From the NCBI RefSeq assembly GCF_031178195.1, contig NZ_JAPSJL010000002.1, positions 183,493-247,492 on the forward strand: 64,000 bases of DNA. The letters are read 5' to 3'. This document shows positions 38,441-49,199 of this stretch, one piece after another; positions within the stretch are counted from its first letter, which is position 1, and each line of letters begins with the position of its first letter. The translations under genes were made by a program, and so were the position numbers. The notes beneath the pieces are model-generated. The model ran no database searches. It had not been told where the DNA came from and saw only the letters and a program-made list of their open reading frames with translations. The stretch comes from Zhihengliuella sp. (GTDB taxonomy: Bacteria > Actinomycetota > Actinomycetes > Actinomycetales > Micrococcaceae).

Positions 38441-39249
38441 TGACCACCGCACCCGCAGCGACCGGGCGGACCTCCAAGTCCGCGGAGGCGATCGAGAAGG
38501 CCCGCGCCGAGGGCCGGCCCGCGCTGATCTGCTACCTGCCCGCCGGATTCCCCGACGCCCAGACCACGATCGACGCCGCCGTGGCCATGGCCGAGAACGG
38601 CGCCGACGTCATCGAGCTCGGCATCCCGTACTCCGACCCGGTGATGGACGGCGAGGTCATCCAGGCCGCGACGGTCCAGGCACTCGCGAACGGATTCCGC
38701 GTCTCCCAGATCTTCGACATCGTGGCCGCGATCACCAGCCGTTGCGACGCGGCCGTCATGGTGATGACCTACTGGAACCCCGTGCTGCGGCTCGGCGTGG
38801 ACGAGTTCGCACGACGACTGGCCGACGCCGGCGGAGCAGGCCTGATCACCCCCGATCTCGTCCCGGACGAGGCCTCCGACTGGTTCGCCGCCTCCGACGC
38901 CCACAGCCTCGACCGCGTCTTCCTCGTGGCGCCCAGCTCCACGGAGCGGCGGATGCGCGAGGCCGTCGCGGCGAGCCGCGGCTTCGTCTACTGCGTCTCC
39001 ATCATGGGGGTCACCGGGGCCCGGGCCTCGGTTGCCGCCACCGCCCAGGGCGTCGTCGCGGCGGCCCACGCCGCCGGCGCCCCCCGCGCCTGCGTGGGTC
39101 TCGGCGTCTCCACCCGCCAGCACGTCGACGAGATCGGGTCCTACGCCGACGGCGTGATCGTCGGGACCGCGCTCGTCGCTGCGCTGCGGGACGGCGGAGT
39201 CGACGCCGTCGCGGACCTCACCGCCGAGCTCAGCGGCCGGAAGGACTGA
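38440..39249 (+). CDS. trpA: tryptophan synthase alpha subunit
   Basis: Cleaves indole-glycerol phosphate to indole. The 269-residue TIM barrel shows ALICYLPAGFPD, the catalytic glutamate in DVIELGIPYSDPVMDGEVIQ, the catalytic aspartate in LITPDLVPDEASDW, and VGLGVSTRQHV for phosphate binding. It is coupled to trpB and followed 4 bp later by lgt. Confidence 0.95.
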   Translation: MTTAPAATGRTSKSAEAIEKARAEGRPALICYLPAGFPDAQTTIDAAVAMAENGADVIELGIPYSDPVMDGEVIQAATVQALANGFRVSQIFDIVAAITSRCDAAVMVMTYWNPVLRLGVDEFARRLADAGGAGLITPDLVPDEASDWFAASDAHSLDRVFLVAPSSTERRMREAVAASRGFVYCVSIMGVTGARASVAATAQGVVAAAHAAGAPRACVGLGVSTRQHVDEIGSYADGVIVGTALVAALRDGGVDAVADLTAELSGRKD

Positions 39250-39253
39250 GGCC

Positions 39254-40270
39254 GTGCTGTCAGCGTCGATCCCCAGCCCTCCCGCCGAGTGGGCCAGCTT
39301 CGGCCTCGGCCCGCTGACCATCCACTCCTACGCGCTGTGCATCCTCGCCGGCATCCTGGCGGCCATGTGGTTGACCAACCGCCGCTGGCTCGCCAAGGGC
39401 GGGCCCGAGGGGGTCGTGTGGGACATCTGCATCTGGGCCATCCCCTTCGGCATCGTCGGCGGCCGGCTCTACCACGTCCTGTCCTCGCCGGACGCGTACT
39501 TCGGGCCGAACTTCGACGGCACGGGGGATCTCGGCCTCACCTGGCAGATCTGGCGCGGCGGCCTGGGCATCTGGGGTGCCGTGGCGCTCGGCCTGATCGG
39601 CGCCTGGATCGCCTGCCGGCGCTACGGGGTTCGGCTCTCGGCCTTCGCCGACGCCGCCGCCCCCGCCGTCCTGCTGGCCCAGGCCATCGGCCGGCTGGGC
39701 AACTGGTTCAACCAGGAGCTCTTCGGCGCCCCCACGACCCTTCCGTGGGGCCTGGAGATCGACGCCGATCATCCCAACTTCCCCGCCGACGCGGCGGCCG
39801 GAACACTGTTCCACCCCACGTTCCTGTACGAGATGGTCTGGAACCTCGCCGGCGTCGTCCTGCTGCTCGCCCTGGACCGGAAGTTCAAGTTCCGCCGCGG
39901 GGCGATGATGTGGCTCTACGTGGCCGTGTACACCCTCGGCCGGGTCTGGATCGAGATGCTCCGGATCGACGACGCGGAGCTGATCACACTCTTCGGCACC
40001 ACCCAGCGGCTCAACGTCTGGACCAGCATTCTGCTGCTCGCCATCGCCGTCGTCGCGTTCGCCGTCACCGCCGCACGCTCCCGTAACAAGCCGGACCCCG
40101 GCGTCTACCTCGCGGGCCGCCAGCCGGCCCCTGGGGACTCCGCCGATGCGGCGGCCGCTCCGTCCGCCGCAGGCCAGAATTCCGCCGATCCCGCGGTGCC
40201 AGGGGCCGTGGACGACGACGGCCCCGACGCCGGCCGGGCGTCCGGGTCCCGGTCCGGGACCGGAGCGTAA
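39254..40270 (+). CDS. lgt: prolipoprotein diacylglyceryl transferase
   Basis: Adds diacylglycerol to the lipobox cysteine of prolipoproteins at the membrane. The 338-residue product has about seven membrane segments, the Lgt signature GRLGNWFNQELFG, the conserved histidine in IHSYALCILAG, and FLYEMVWN. A long Ala/Pro/Asp-rich cytoplasmic tail follows residue 275. It starts with GTG and probably belongs to the trp transcript; the Tat/lipobox Rieske protein of this window would be a substrate. Confidence 0.93.
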   Translation: MLSASIPSPPAEWASFGLGPLTIHSYALCILAGILAAMWLTNRRWLAKGGPEGVVWDICIWAIPFGIVGGRLYHVLSSPDAYFGPNFDGTGDLGLTWQIWRGGLGIWGAVALGLIGAWIACRRYGVRLSAFADAAAPAVLLAQAIGRLGNWFNQELFGAPTTLPWGLEIDADHPNFPADAAAGTLFHPTFLYEMVWNLAGVVLLLALDRKFKFRRGAMMWLYVAVYTLGRVWIEMLRIDDAELITLFGTTQRLNVWTSILLLAIAVVAFAVTAARSRNKPDPGVYLAGRQPAPGDSADAAAAPSAAGQNSADPAVPGAVDDDGPDAGRASGSRSGTGA

Positions 40271-40310
40271 AGAAACAACGCGCTCCGCGACCCCGCCGCC
40301 TGTCCCGGTG

Positions 40311-40316
40311 TAGTGT
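40311..40316 (+). promoter_or_regulatory. putative -10 box of gltBD
   Basis: TAGTGT about 184 nt before the gltB start, in the 229-bp gap after lgt. The -35 is unclear. It would give a long structured leader. Confidence 0.35.
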
Positions 40317-40361
40317 CGCGTCACCCAAGCGATGCGCTGACGGGATCACGACGCTGTGTCC

Positions 40362-40424
40362 CGTGCCGTTGAGAACCGGCACGCTCGGACCGCGATCTCC
40401 CCATCCGGCCGGCAGTGCCGGCCG
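40362..40424 (+). other. structured gltB leader with two hairpins
   Basis: Hairpin 1 pairs CGTGCCG (40362-40368) with CGGCACG (40377-40383) around an 8-nt loop. Hairpin 2 pairs CGGCCGGCA (40406-40414) with TGCCGGCCG (40416-40424). Both lie between the putative promoter and gltB. They may be an attenuator or RNA switch; I could not match a known class. Confidence 0.4.
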
Positions 40425-40499
40425 ACGCCGCCGCCACCCTCCCCGCCGCTTTCCGCGCCAGGGGTGGGCCGTGCGCCGGCCCCCCGGAGAAAGGACACC

Positions 40500-43400
40500 A
40501 TGAATCAGACAGGTACCCCGAACACCGGCCTGGAGCCCCAGGCAGAGGTCGCCGTCTCGCCTTTCGTGCGGTTTGCGCAGATCCCCGAGGCGCAGGGCGT
40601 CTACGACCCGGGCCTGGAGAAGGACGCCTGCGGACTGGCGGTCATCGCCAGCATGCGCGGCGAGCCCGGGCACGACATCGTGGACCACGCCCTCACCGCC
40701 CTGCGGAACCTCGAGCATCGCGGCGCCGTCGGCGCCGACGAGGGAACGGGCGACGGCGCCGGTCTGCTGACGCAGGTCCCGGACGAGTTCTTCCGCGCCG
40801 TCGTCGACTTCGAGCTCCCCGCCCCCGGCCGCTATGCGGTGGGCACCGCCTACCTGCCCGACGTCGCGGCCGAGGAACGGGTCGCCCGCGAGGGCCTCGA
40901 GGACCTCGCCGACCAGGAGGGCCTCGTGGTCCTCGGCTGGCGCGAGGTGCCGGTGGAGGCGTCGATCATCGGCGAGGCCGCGCGTGCGTGCATGCCGCAC
41001 TTCGTCCAGCTCTTCCTGGCTCCCCGGGACCCCGGCACGGAGGACCTCGACGCCCGTGCCTTCCGCGTGCGCAAGCGCGCCCAGAACAAGCACGGCGTGT
41101 ACTTCCCCTCGCTCTCCTCGAAGACGATCGTCTACAAGGGCATGCTCACGACGGCCCAGCTGGAGCCGTTCTACCCGGACCTGTCCGACGAGCGGTTCAA
41201 GACCAAGCTCGGCATCGTCCACTCGCGCTTCTCCACCAACACGTTCCCGTCGTGGCCGCTCGCCCAGCCCTTCCGGACCATCGCCCACAACGGCGAGATC
41301 AACACGGTCAAGGGCAACCGCAACTGGATGCGTGCCCGTCAGTCGCAGCTCTCCAGCCCGATCCTGGGCGACGTCCCCGAGGAACTGTTCCCCATCTGCA
41401 CGCCGGGCGCCTCGGACTCGGCGTCCTTCGACGAGGTCGCGGAGCTGCTGATGCTCTCGGGCCGACCCATCACGCACGCGATCATGATGATGGTCCCGGA
41501 GGCGTGGGAGAACCACGAGACGATGGACCCGGCGCGCCGGGCGTTCTACCAGTACCATTCGATGCTCATGGAGCCGTGGGACGGCCCCGCCGCCGTCTCC
41601 TTCACCGACGGCACGCTCGTCGGCGCCGTCCTGGACCGCAACGGCCTGCGGCCGGCCCGCTACTGGGTGACCGACGACGGCCTGGTGGTCCTGGCGTCCG
41701 AGGTCGGCGTGGTCGAGCTCGACGAGAAGCGGATCACGGCCAAGGGCCGCGTGTCCCCGGGCAGGATGTTCCTGGTGGACACCGAGGCCGGCCGGATCGT
41801 CGACGACGAGGAGATCAAGGCCGAGGTCGCCGCCGCGAACCCGTGGCAGGAATGGGCCGAGCAGAACCTCATCGACCTCGCCGATCTGCCCGAGCGCGAG
41901 CACGTCGTGCACAACACCGCCTCGATCCAGCTGCGCCAGCGGACCTTCGGCTACACCGAGGAGGAGCTGCGCATCCTCCTGAACCCGATGGCGCGCACCG
42001 GGGCCGAGCCGCTCGGTGCCATGGGCTCCGACACCCCGATCGCCGTGCTGTCCCAGCGGCCGCGCCTGCTCTTCGACTACTTCGCGCAGTCCTTCGCCCA
42101 GGTGACCAACCCGCCGCTGGACGCGATCCGCGAGGAGCTCGTCACGAGCATGCGCACGTCGATCGGCCCGGACGGGAACCTCCTCTCCCTCGAGCAGGTC
42201 CGCCGCCCCCAGATCGGTCTCGGCTTCCCCGTCATCACGAACGACGAACTCGCCAAGGTAGCGAACATCACCGACGAGGACGGTGCCAAGGTCTCCCTCA
42301 GGGTGCGCGGGCTCTACCGCGCCGGAGGCGGCGCCGCCGAGCTGAAGCACCGGCTGCAGGAGATCTGCGAGACGGTCTCGGCGGCCATCAACCGGGGCAT
42401 CCAGTACATCGTGCTCTCGGACCGCGACTCCAACGCGCAGTGGGCGCCCATCCCGTCGCTGCTGCTGACGAGCGCCGTGCACCACCACCTGCTCAAGAGC
42501 GCCAACCGGACCAAGGCGTCGCTCGTCGTGGAGGCGGGCGACGTCCGCGAGGTCCACCACGTGGCCGTCCTCATCGGCTACGGCGCCTCCGCCATCAACC
42601 CGTACCTGGCCCTCGAGTCCGTCGAGGAGATGGCCCGCAGCGGGGAGCTCGGCGACGTCGCACCGGAGCGGGCGCACGCGAACCTCATCAAGGCGCTCGG
42701 CAAGGGCGTCCTGAAGATCATGTCCAAGATGGGCATCTCCACCGTGTCCTCGTACTGCGGCGCGCAGACCTTCGAGGCGCTCGGGCTGTCGCAGCAGTTC
42801 GTGGACGCCTACTTCACGGGCACCCACTCGCAGATGGGCGGCGTTGGGCTCGACGTCGTCGCCCAGGAGACCGAGCAGCGCCACGCCGGGGCCTACCCGG
42901 CCGACGGCAACAGCGATCCGCACCGTCCGCTCGAGATCGGCGGCGAGTACCAGTGGCGTCGGGAGGGCCCGCCGCACCTGTTCAACCCGGAGACCGTCTT
43001 CCGGCTCCAGCACGCCACGCGCGAGCGCCGCTACGACATCTTCAAGGCGTACACGAAGGGCGTCGACGAGCAGGCCCGCGACCTCATGACCCTGCGCGGT
43101 CTGCTCGACTTCAAGACCGGCGAGCGCACCCCCGTCCCGATCGAGGAGGTCGAACCCGTCTCCGAGATCGTCAAGCGCTTCTCCACCGGCGCGATGAGTT
43201 ACGGCTCGATCTCCAAGGAGGCGCACGAGACCCTCGCGATCGCCATGAACCGCCTGGGCGGGAAGTCGAACACCGGCGAGGGCGGCGAGGACATCGAGCG
43301 CCTGCTCGACCCCGAGCGCCGCAGCGCCGTCAAGCAGATCGCGTCGGGCCGCTTCGGCGTCACGAGCATGTACCTCACCAACGCCGACGACATCCAGATC

Positions 43401-45101
43401 AAGATGGCCCAGGGCGCCAAGCCCGGCGAGGGCGGCCAGCTCATGGCCCAGAAGGTCTACCCCTGGGTCGCGCGGACACGGCACTCCACGCCGGGCGTCG
43501 GCTTGATCTCCCCGCCGCCGCACCACGACATCTACTCGATCGAGGACCTCGCGCAGCTGATCTACGACGCGAAGCGCTCCAACCCGGGCGCCCGCGTCCA
43601 CGTCAAGCTCGTCTCCGAGGTGGGCATCGGCACGGTCGCCGCCGGCGTCACCAAGGCGAAGGCCGACGTCGTCCTGGTCTCCGGGCACGACGGCGGCACC
43701 GGTGCGTCGCCGCTGAACTCGCTCAAGCACGCGGGCGCGCCCTGGGAGCTGGGCCTCGCCGAGACGCAGCAGACGCTGCGCCTGAACGGTCTGCGCGACC
43801 GAGTCGTCGTCCAGGTGGACGGTCAGCTCAAGACCGGCCGCGACGTCGTCATCGCCGCCCTGCTCGGTGCCGAGGAGTACGGCTTCGCCACCGCGCCGCT
43901 GGTGGTCTCCGGCTGCATCATGATGCGCGTGTGCCACCTGGACACCTGCCCGGTCGGCGTCGCCACCCAGAACCCCGAGCTGCGCTCGCGGTTCACCGGG
44001 AAGCCCGAGTTCGTGGTCAACTTCTTCGAGTTCCTGGCCGAGGAGGTCCGCGAGGTGCTCGCGCAGCTCGGCTTCCGCAGCATCGAGGAGGCCATCGGCC
44101 ACTCGGAGCTGCTCTACAAGGACGCGGCGATCGACCACTGGAAGACCGCCGGCCTGGACCTCGAGCCCATCTTCGAGGGCCTCGAGGAGGACGGCTCCGC
44201 GGTGCGGAACCTGCAGCCGCAGAACCACGAGCTGGACCAGCACTTCGACAACAGGCTGATCGAGCTCAGCGCGGACGCTCTGCGCGACCGGCAGCCGGTG
44301 CGGATCAGTCTGGACGTCATCAACACGGACCGCTCGGTGGGCACCATGCTCGGCCACACGGTCACGAAGACGTTCGGCGCCGAGGAGCTCGCCACCGACA
44401 CCATCGACGTGACGCTCCAGGGCCAGGCCGGCCAGTCGCTCGGGGCCTTCCTGCCGGCCGGGATCACCCTCCGGCTCTACGGCGACTCGAACGACTACGT
44501 CGGCAAGGGCCTCTCCGGAGGCCGCATCATCGTCCGCCCCGGCCGGGACAGCCAGTTCATCGCGGAGAACAACGTGATCGCGGGCAACGTCATCGGCTAC
44601 GGGGCCACGAGCGGGGAGATGTTCCTCCGGGGCATCGTCGGCGAGCGGTTCCTGGTCCGCAACTCGGGGGCGCGCGCCGTCGTCGAAGGCATCGGCGACC
44701 ACGGCCTCGAGTACATGACGGGAGGCCTGGCCCTGATCCTGGGCCGGACCGGACGCAACTTCGGCGCCGGCATGTCCGGCGGCGTGGCCTATGTGCTCGA
44801 CCTGGACAGGCGCAAGATCAACAAGGACGCCCTCGAGGCCGGCGACCTGCTCCTGCGGCCGGTGCCGGCCGAGGACGCGGAGACCGTGAAAGCCCTGCTC
44901 TCCCGCCACGCGGAGGAGACGGGGTCGACGCTCGCGGCGAAGCTGCTCGTCGACTTCCCCGACACCCTGGCACGCATCACCCAAGTCATGCCGCGCAACT
45001 ACGCGGCCGTGCTCGAGACGCGAGCGAAGGCCGAGGCAGAAGGACTAGATCCCGACGGCGATGTCGTCTGGAACCGGATTTTGGAGGCTACCCGTGGCTG
45101 A
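40500..45101 (+). CDS. gltB: glutamate synthase large subunit
   Basis: Transfers the glutamine amide to 2-oxoglutarate, giving glutamate. The 1533-residue product begins with a 43-residue propeptide before the nucleophile Cys44 (DACGLAVIA). Then come the class II amidotransferase domain with [16 protein letters not shown], the central domain, the FMN TIM barrel with [10 protein letters not shown] and [11 protein letters not shown], the 3Fe-4S ligands in [12 protein letters not shown], and the C-terminal GXGXG beta-helix domain. GGAGAAAGGA precedes the ATG. It overlaps gltD by 8 nt. Confidence 0.96.
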   Translation: MNQTGTPNTGLEPQAEVAVSPFVRFAQIPEAQGVYDPGLEKDACGLAVIASMRGEPGHDIVDHALTALRNLEHRGAVGADEGTGDGAGLLTQVPDEFFRAVVDFELPAPGRYAVGTAYLPDVAAEERVAREGLEDLADQEGLVVLGWREVPVEASIIGEAARACMPHFVQLFLAPRDPGTEDLDARAFRVRKRAQNKHGVYFPSLSSKTIVYKGMLTTAQLEPFYPDLSDERFKTKLGIVHSRFSTNTFPSWPLAQPFRTIAHNGEINTVKGNRNWMRARQSQLSSPILGDVPEELFPICTPGASDSASFDEVAELLMLSGRPITHAIMMMVPEAWENHETMDPARRAFYQYHSMLMEPWDGPAAVSFTDGTLVGAVLDRNGLRPARYWVTDDGLVVLASEVGVVELDEKRITAKGRVSPGRMFLVDTEAGRIVDDEEIKAEVAAANPWQEWAEQNLIDLADLPEREHVVHNTASIQLRQRTFGYTEEELRILLNPMARTGAEPLGAMGSDTPIAVLSQRPRLLFDYFAQSFAQVTNPPLDAIREELVTSMRTSIGPDGNLLSLEQVRRPQIGLGFPVITNDELAKVANITDEDGAKVSLRVRGLYRAGGGAAELKHRLQEICETVSAAINRGIQYIVLSDRDSNAQWAPIPSLLLTSAVHHHLLKSANRTKASLVVEAGDVREVHHVAVLIGYGASAINPYLALESVEEMARSGELGDVAPERAHANLIKALGKGVLKIMSKMGISTVSSYCGAQTFEALGLSQQFVDAYFTGTHSQMGGVGLDVVAQETEQRHAGAYPADGNSDPHRPLEIGGEYQWRREGPPHLFNPETVFRLQHATRERRYDIFKAYTKGVDEQARDLMTLRGLLDFKTGERTPVPIEEVEPVSEIVKRFSTGAMSYGSISKEAHETLAIAMNRLGGKSNTGEGGEDIERLLDPERRSAVKQIASGRFGVTSMYLTNADDIQIKMAQGAKPGEGGQLMAQKVYPWVARTRHSTPGVGLISPPPHHDIYSIEDLAQLIYDAKRSNPGARVHVKLVSEVGIGTVAAGVTKAKADVVLVSGHDGGTGASPLNSLKHAGAPWELGLAETQQTLRLNGLRDRVVVQVDGQLKTGRDVVIAALLGAEEYGFATAPLVVSGCIMMRVCHLDTCPVGVATQNPELRSRFTGKPEFVVNFFEFLAEEVREVLAQLGFRSIEEAIGHSELLYKDAAIDHWKTAGLDLEPIFEGLEEDGSAVRNLQPQNHELDQHFDNRLIELSADALRDRQPVRISLDVINTDRSVGTMLGHTVTKTFGAEELATDTIDVTLQGQAGQSLGAFLPAGITLRLYGDSNDYVGKGLSGGRIIVRPGRDSQFIAENNVIAGNVIGYGATSGEMFLRGIVGERFLVRNSGARAVVEGIGDHGLEYMTGGLALILGRTGRNFGAGMSGGVAYVLDLDRRKINKDALEAGDLLLRPVPAEDAETVKALLSRHAEETGSTLAAKLLVDFPDTLARITQVMPRNYAAVLETRAKAEAEGLDPDGDVVWNRILEATRG

Positions 45102-46551
45102 TCCCCGTGGATTCCTGAAGGTACGCGAGCGCCAGACGCAGCCGCGCCGCCCCGTCCCCGTGCGCATCATGGACTTCGCGGAGGTCTACGAGCGCCAGCA
45201 GAAGGGCACGCTCCACGAGCAGGCCTCGCGCTGCATGGACTGCGGCATCCCGTTCTGCCATCAGGGCTGCCCGCTGGGCAACCTGATCCCGGAGTGGAAC
45301 GACCTGGTCTACAAGGACCGGATGGGGGAGGCCGCCGATCGGCTGCACGCCACGAACAACTTCCCCGAGTTCACGGGGCGCCTGTGCCCGGCCCCGTGCG
45401 AGGCGTCCTGCGTGCTGGGCATCAACCAGCCCGCGGTGACCATCAAGCAGGTCGAGGTCGAGATCGCCGACCAGGCGTTCGACGACGGCAATGTGGAGCC
45501 CGTCCTGCCGCAGCGGCACACGGATCGGACGATCGCCGTCGTCGGCTCCGGCCCGGCCGGTCTCGCCGCGGCCCAGCAGCTGACCCGCGCCGGGCACACG
45601 GTCGCCGTCTTCGAGCGGGACGACGCCGTCGGCGGGCTCCTGCGCTACGGCATTCCCGACTTCAAGATGGAGAAGTCCGTGCTGGACCGGCGGTTGGACC
45701 AGATGAAGGCCGAGGGCACCCGCTTCCGGACCAACGTCGAGGTCGGCAAGGACATCTCGTGGGCGCAGCTGCGCCGCCGGTACGACGCCGTCGTCGTCAC
45801 CACCGGTTCGACCGTCCCGCGCGACCTGGCCATCCCGGGCCGCGAGCTGGACGGCGTGCACTTCGCCATGGAGTACCTGGTCCAGTCCAACCGCGCCGTC
45901 GCCGGCCAGGAGGTACCGGAGCAGATCTCGGCCGAGGGCAAGCACGTCGTCATCCTCGGCGGCGGCGACACCGGCGCGGACTGCATCGGCACCGCGCACC
46001 GGCACAAGGCCGCCTCCGTCACGACGCTGGCCATCGGCCAGCAGCCGCCGAGCGAGCGCCCCGGGCACCAGCCCTGGCCGATGTTCCCGACCCTGTTCGA
46101 GGTCCAGTCGGCGCACGAGGAGGGTGGCGAGCGGACGTACCTCGCGTCTACGGTAGAGTTTGTCGGGGAGAACGGCCGTGTGACTGGTGTCACCGTGGCC
46201 GAGACGGAGTTCGTGGAGGGCCGCCGGGTTCCGAAGGCAGGGACCGAGCGGACCATCAAGGCCGATCTCGTTCTCCTGGCTCTCGGCTTCACCGGCCCGG
46301 AGCCCGCAGGTTTGGAGCAGCAGGCCGGCACCGAGTTTGATGACCGGGGCAATGTCGCCCGAGACGGTTACTACATGACCAACACACCTGGGGTGTTCGC
46401 GGCCGGAGACGCCGGACGCGGGCAGTCCTTGATCGTGTGGGCCATCGCGGAGGGGCGCGCGTGCGCTGCCGCGGTGGACAAGTACCTGATGGGCGAGACC
46501 CGATTGCCTGCCCCTGTGGCACCGACGGATCGCGCCATTTCAATGCTCTAA
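45094..46551 (+). CDS. gltD: glutamate synthase small subunit
   Basis: Feeds NADPH electrons to GltB through FAD and 4Fe-4S clusters. The GTG at 45094 follows TTGGAGG by 6 nt. The 485-residue product has cluster cysteines in [14 protein letters not shown] and [12 protein letters not shown], the FAD fingerprint [15 protein letters not shown], the NADPH fold [15 protein letters not shown], and [16 protein letters not shown] near the C-terminus. Its start overlaps the end of gltB. Confidence 0.95.
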   Translation: MADPRGFLKVRERQTQPRRPVPVRIMDFAEVYERQQKGTLHEQASRCMDCGIPFCHQGCPLGNLIPEWNDLVYKDRMGEAADRLHATNNFPEFTGRLCPAPCEASCVLGINQPAVTIKQVEVEIADQAFDDGNVEPVLPQRHTDRTIAVVGSGPAGLAAAQQLTRAGHTVAVFERDDAVGGLLRYGIPDFKMEKSVLDRRLDQMKAEGTRFRTNVEVGKDISWAQLRRRYDAVVVTTGSTVPRDLAIPGRELDGVHFAMEYLVQSNRAVAGQEVPEQISAEGKHVVILGGGDTGADCIGTAHRHKAASVTTLAIGQQPPSERPGHQPWPMFPTLFEVQSAHEEGGERTYLASTVEFVGENGRVTGVTVAETEFVEGRRVPKAGTERTIKADLVLLALGFTGPEPAGLEQQAGTEFDDRGNVARDGYYMTNTPGVFAAGDAGRGQSLIVWAIAEGRACAAAVDKYLMGETRLPAPVAPTDRAISML

Positions 46552-46612
46552 CCGGTGGGCCGCCACGGCGGACCACCGGGAACGACTGAGAGAAGAGGCG
46601 GTTAGTCGACGT

Positions 46613-48145
46613 ATGCGACGCGCAAAAATTGTGGCCACGTTCGGTCCTGCGATCGGCACCTATGACAAGGTGCTGCAGATCCTCCAGGCCGGTGTAGACG
46701 TGGCCCGGCTCAACATGAGCCACGGGGACCATTCCACGCACGCCAACAACCTGGCCAATGTCCGGCAGGCCTCGGAGGAGCTCGGCCTGCAGGTCGGCGT
46801 CTTCGCTGACCTGCAGGGCCCCAAGATCCGTCTGGGCCGGTTCGCCGACGGTCCCCACATGCTCGACGTGGGCGACGAGTTCACGATCACCATCGAGGAC
46901 ATCGAGGGCACCAAAGACATCTGCTCGACGACGTTCAAGGGACTCCCGGGCGACGTCTCGGTGGGCGACCGCCTGCTGATCAACGACGGCCGCGTGGTCC
47001 TGCGGGCCACCGCCGTCGACGACACCAAGGTCGTCACCGAGGTTCTCGTCCGCGGAGAGGTGTCCAACAACAAGGGCATCAACCTCCCCGGCGTGGCCGT
47101 CAACGTGCCGGCGCTGAGCGACAAGGACGAGGAGGATCTGCGCTGGGCCATCCGGGCGGGCGTCGACATGATCGCCCTGTCCTTCGTCCGCCGGGCCGCC
47201 GACATCGACCGCGTCCACGAGATCATGGACGAGGAGGGGCGGCGCCTCCCGGTCATCGCCAAGGTCGAGAAGCCGCAGGCCGTGGACAACCTCGAGGAGA
47301 TCATCGACGCGTTCGACGCGATCATGGTCGCCCGCGGTGACCTCGGCGTCGAGCTGCCGATCGAGGAGGTGCCGCTCGTCCAGAAGCGGGCCATCGAGCT
47401 GGCCCGCCGCTGGGCCAAGCCGGTCATCGTCGCCACCCAGGTGCTCGAGTCGATGATCGAGAACCCGCTGCCGACCCGCGCCGAGGCCTCCGACTGCGCC
47501 AACGCCGTGCTCGACGGCGCCGACGCGGTCATGCTCTCCGGCGAGACCAGCGTGGGTGCCTACGCGATCGAGTCCGTGGAGACCATGGCCCGCATCATCC
47601 GGAACACCGAGGAGCACGGGCTGCGCCGCATCCCGCCGCTGGGCACCAAGCCGCGCACTCGCGGCGGCGCCATCACCCGCGCGGCGGTCGAGGTCGCCTC
47701 GCAGCTGGACGCCAAGTTCATCGTCGCGTTCACGCAGACGGGTGACTCGGCCCGTCGGCTCTCGCGCCTGCGGCCGCCGCAGCCGATCCTGGCCTTCACC
47801 CCGCTGAAGGCGACGCAGAGCATCATGACTCTGTACTGGGGCATCCAGCCCCGGCTGGTCGACTATGCCGACCACACGGACAAGATGACCGCCCAGGTGG
47901 ACCACGCGCTCCAGGTCGAGGGGCTGGCCCAGGTCGGCGACCTCGTCTGCATCGCCGCCGGTTCGCCTCCCGGGACCGCCGGCTCCACCAACTCGCTGCG
48001 CATCCACCGCGTCGGCGACGTGGCGGACGCGGGCGAGCTGCTCGAGGGGCAGCAGCCGCCGGCCCGCGAGAAGGTCGGGCCGTGGCGCACCCGCGAGGAG
48101 GCCGTCGAGGACATGGTCTCCTACATGCGTGGCGAGAAGCAGTAG
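46613..48145 (+). CDS. pyk: pyruvate kinase
   Basis: Converts PEP and ADP to pyruvate and ATP. The 510-residue product shows MRRAKIVATFGPA, ARLNMSHGDHSTH, DLQGPKIRLGRF, the active-site signature VIAKVEKPQAVDN, MVARGDLGVEL, KPVIVATQVLESM and the C-terminal domain with PILAFTPLKAT. The C-terminus carries an extra hydrophilic stretch after GSTNSLRIHRVG. The start follows a purine-rich GAGAGAAGAGG at a wide spacing. Confidence 0.95.
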   Translation: MRRAKIVATFGPAIGTYDKVLQILQAGVDVARLNMSHGDHSTHANNLANVRQASEELGLQVGVFADLQGPKIRLGRFADGPHMLDVGDEFTITIEDIEGTKDICSTTFKGLPGDVSVGDRLLINDGRVVLRATAVDDTKVVTEVLVRGEVSNNKGINLPGVAVNVPALSDKDEEDLRWAIRAGVDMIALSFVRRAADIDRVHEIMDEEGRRLPVIAKVEKPQAVDNLEEIIDAFDAIMVARGDLGVELPIEEVPLVQKRAIELARRWAKPVIVATQVLESMIENPLPTRAEASDCANAVLDGADAVMLSGETSVGAYAIESVETMARIIRNTEEHGLRRIPPLGTKPRTRGGAITRAAVEVASQLDAKFIVAFTQTGDSARRLSRLRPPQPILAFTPLKATQSIMTLYWGIQPRLVDYADHTDKMTAQVDHALQVEGLAQVGDLVCIAAGSPPGTAGSTNSLRIHRVGDVADAGELLEGQQPPAREKVGPWRTREEAVEDMVSYMRGEKQ

Positions 48146-48160
48146 GCGTCAGGTTCTGAG

Positions 48161-48207
48161 ACGGCGAAGGCCGGTCACCCCGGGGAGGGGTGACCGGCCT
48201 TCGCCGT
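48161..48207. terminator. bidirectional terminator between pyk and the ANTAR regulator
   Basis: A perfect 21-bp stem (arms 48161-48181 and 48187-48207; left arm starts ACGGCGAAGG) with a GGGGA loop lies between two convergent genes. This is one of the longest hairpins in the window. Confidence 0.88.
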
Positions 48208-48278
48208 TCCCGGCCGCCGCGCCGGCCCTCGCGAGGAGGGCCGCCCGGGCCATGCCCGGCCGCAGCCGCGGTCGGGGA

Positions 48279-48887
48279 CTACTTGACCTGGGCCAGGATG
48301 GTCTCGGCGACCTCGCGCATGCTCAGCCGACGATCCATCGACGTCTTCTGGATCCAGCGGAACGCCTCCGGCTCCGAGAGGCCCATCTTGGTGGTCAGCA
48401 CGCTTTTGGCGCGCTCGACGAGCTTCCGGGTCTCGAACTGCTCCTGCAGGGAGCCGACCTCCTGCTCGAGGGCGATGATCTCGTCGTGGCGGGCAGCGGC
48501 GACCTCGATCGCCGGGATGAGCTCCGACGGCGTGAACGGCTTGACGACGTACGCCATGGCGCCGGCGTCGCGCGCGCGCTCCACGAGCTCCTTCTGGCTG
48601 AAGGCGGTGAGCAGCACCACCGGGGCGATGCGCTCCTTGACGATGGTCTCTGCGGCCGTGATGCCGTCCATGACCGGCATCTTGACATCCATGAGCACCA
48701 GATCCGGCTTGTGCTCGCGGGCGAGCTCGATCGCCTTCTCGCCGTTGTCCGCCTCCGCGACTACCTCGTATCCCTCGCCCTGGAGGATCTCGACGATGTC
48801 GAGGCGGATCAAGGTCTCGTCCTCGGCCACGATCACGCGGCGCGGGCGAGTCGTCGTGGGGGGCTGCTCGGGTGCGGTCTGCGACAT
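48279..48887 (-). CDS. ANTAR-domain response regulator (PdtaR-like)
   Basis: A 202-residue response regulator that acts on RNA. The receiver domain has acidic AEDE at 21-24, phospho-acceptor Asp67 in LVLMDVKMPVMDG, the threonine in LLTAFSQ, and the lysine in VVKPFTP. A coiled-coil linker leads to a C-terminal ANTAR domain (from about 145: ERAKSVLTTKMGLSEPEAFRWIQK) that binds dual-hexaloop RNA antiterminators. ATG at 48887 follows AGGAGG. It resembles mycobacterial PdtaR; the partner histidine kinase is not in the window. Confidence 0.9.
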   Translation of the reverse strand: MSQTAPEQPPTTTRPRRVIVAEDETLIRLDIVEILQGEGYEVVAEADNGEKAIELAREHKPDLVLMDVKMPVMDGITAAETIVKERIAPVVLLTAFSQKELVERARDAGAMAYVVKPFTPSELIPAIEVAAARHDEIIALEQEVGSLQEQFETRKLVERAKSVLTTKMGLSEPEAFRWIQKTSMDRRLSMREVAETILAQVK

Positions 48888-49029
48888 GGGTGTACCTCCT
48901 GGAGGCTCCCGAAGGGGAGTGGGTGACAACGGTGGATTCTGCCCACCAGCCTATCGGGAGGTAGTCTTGATTCCTGCAACGGCACCGCACGGCGTCACCG
49001 GCTCGGCCGGCGGACACCACCGGTGAACG

Positions 49030-49111
49030 GCCCGAGTGGCGGAATCGGCAGACGCACCGCACTCAAAATGCGGCGGGTAAAACCGTGTGGGTTCGAGTCC
49101 CACCTCGGGCA
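49030..49111 (+). tRNA. tRNA-Leu (CAA)
   Basis: A class II cloverleaf with acceptor GCCCGAG/CTCGGGC, anticodon loop CTCAAAA (anticodon CAA), a variable arm, and T-loop GTTCGAGTC. The discriminator is A. CCA is not encoded. Confidence 0.95.
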
Positions 49112-49114
49112 CGG

Positions 49115-49164
49115 TGTGATGTGTCGGGACATCGTTGACAGATGTCTCAGCAGATCGTTGACAG
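49115..49164 (+). mobile_element. end remnant of an IS481-like element
   Basis: Immediately behind tRNA-Leu lies TGTGATGTGTCGGGACATCG, with TTGACA next, and a second ATCGTTGACAG copy 20 bp on (copies at 49131 and 49154). Tandem ATCGTTGACA units preceded by TGTGATGT are, from memory, typical of the ends of actinobacterial IS481-family elements. No transposase remains here, so this looks like a solo end or scar. Confidence 0.45.
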
Positions 49165-49199
49165 GAGGGCCTCCGAACCCGTGGGTTCGGAGGCCCTCC
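49164..49199 (+). terminator. terminator behind tRNA-Leu
   Basis: A perfect 17-bp stem (GGAGGGCCTCCGAACCC paired with GGGTTCGGAGGCCCTCC, 2-nt nominal loop) followed by GTCCTTCC. Confidence 0.8.

Noticed and set aside
40065..44984. Open frame of about 1640 codons antisense to gltB
   Set aside because: It mirrors the coding frame of gltB. In very GC-rich genes the complementary frame often lacks stops. It has no ribosome site and only low-complexity composition.
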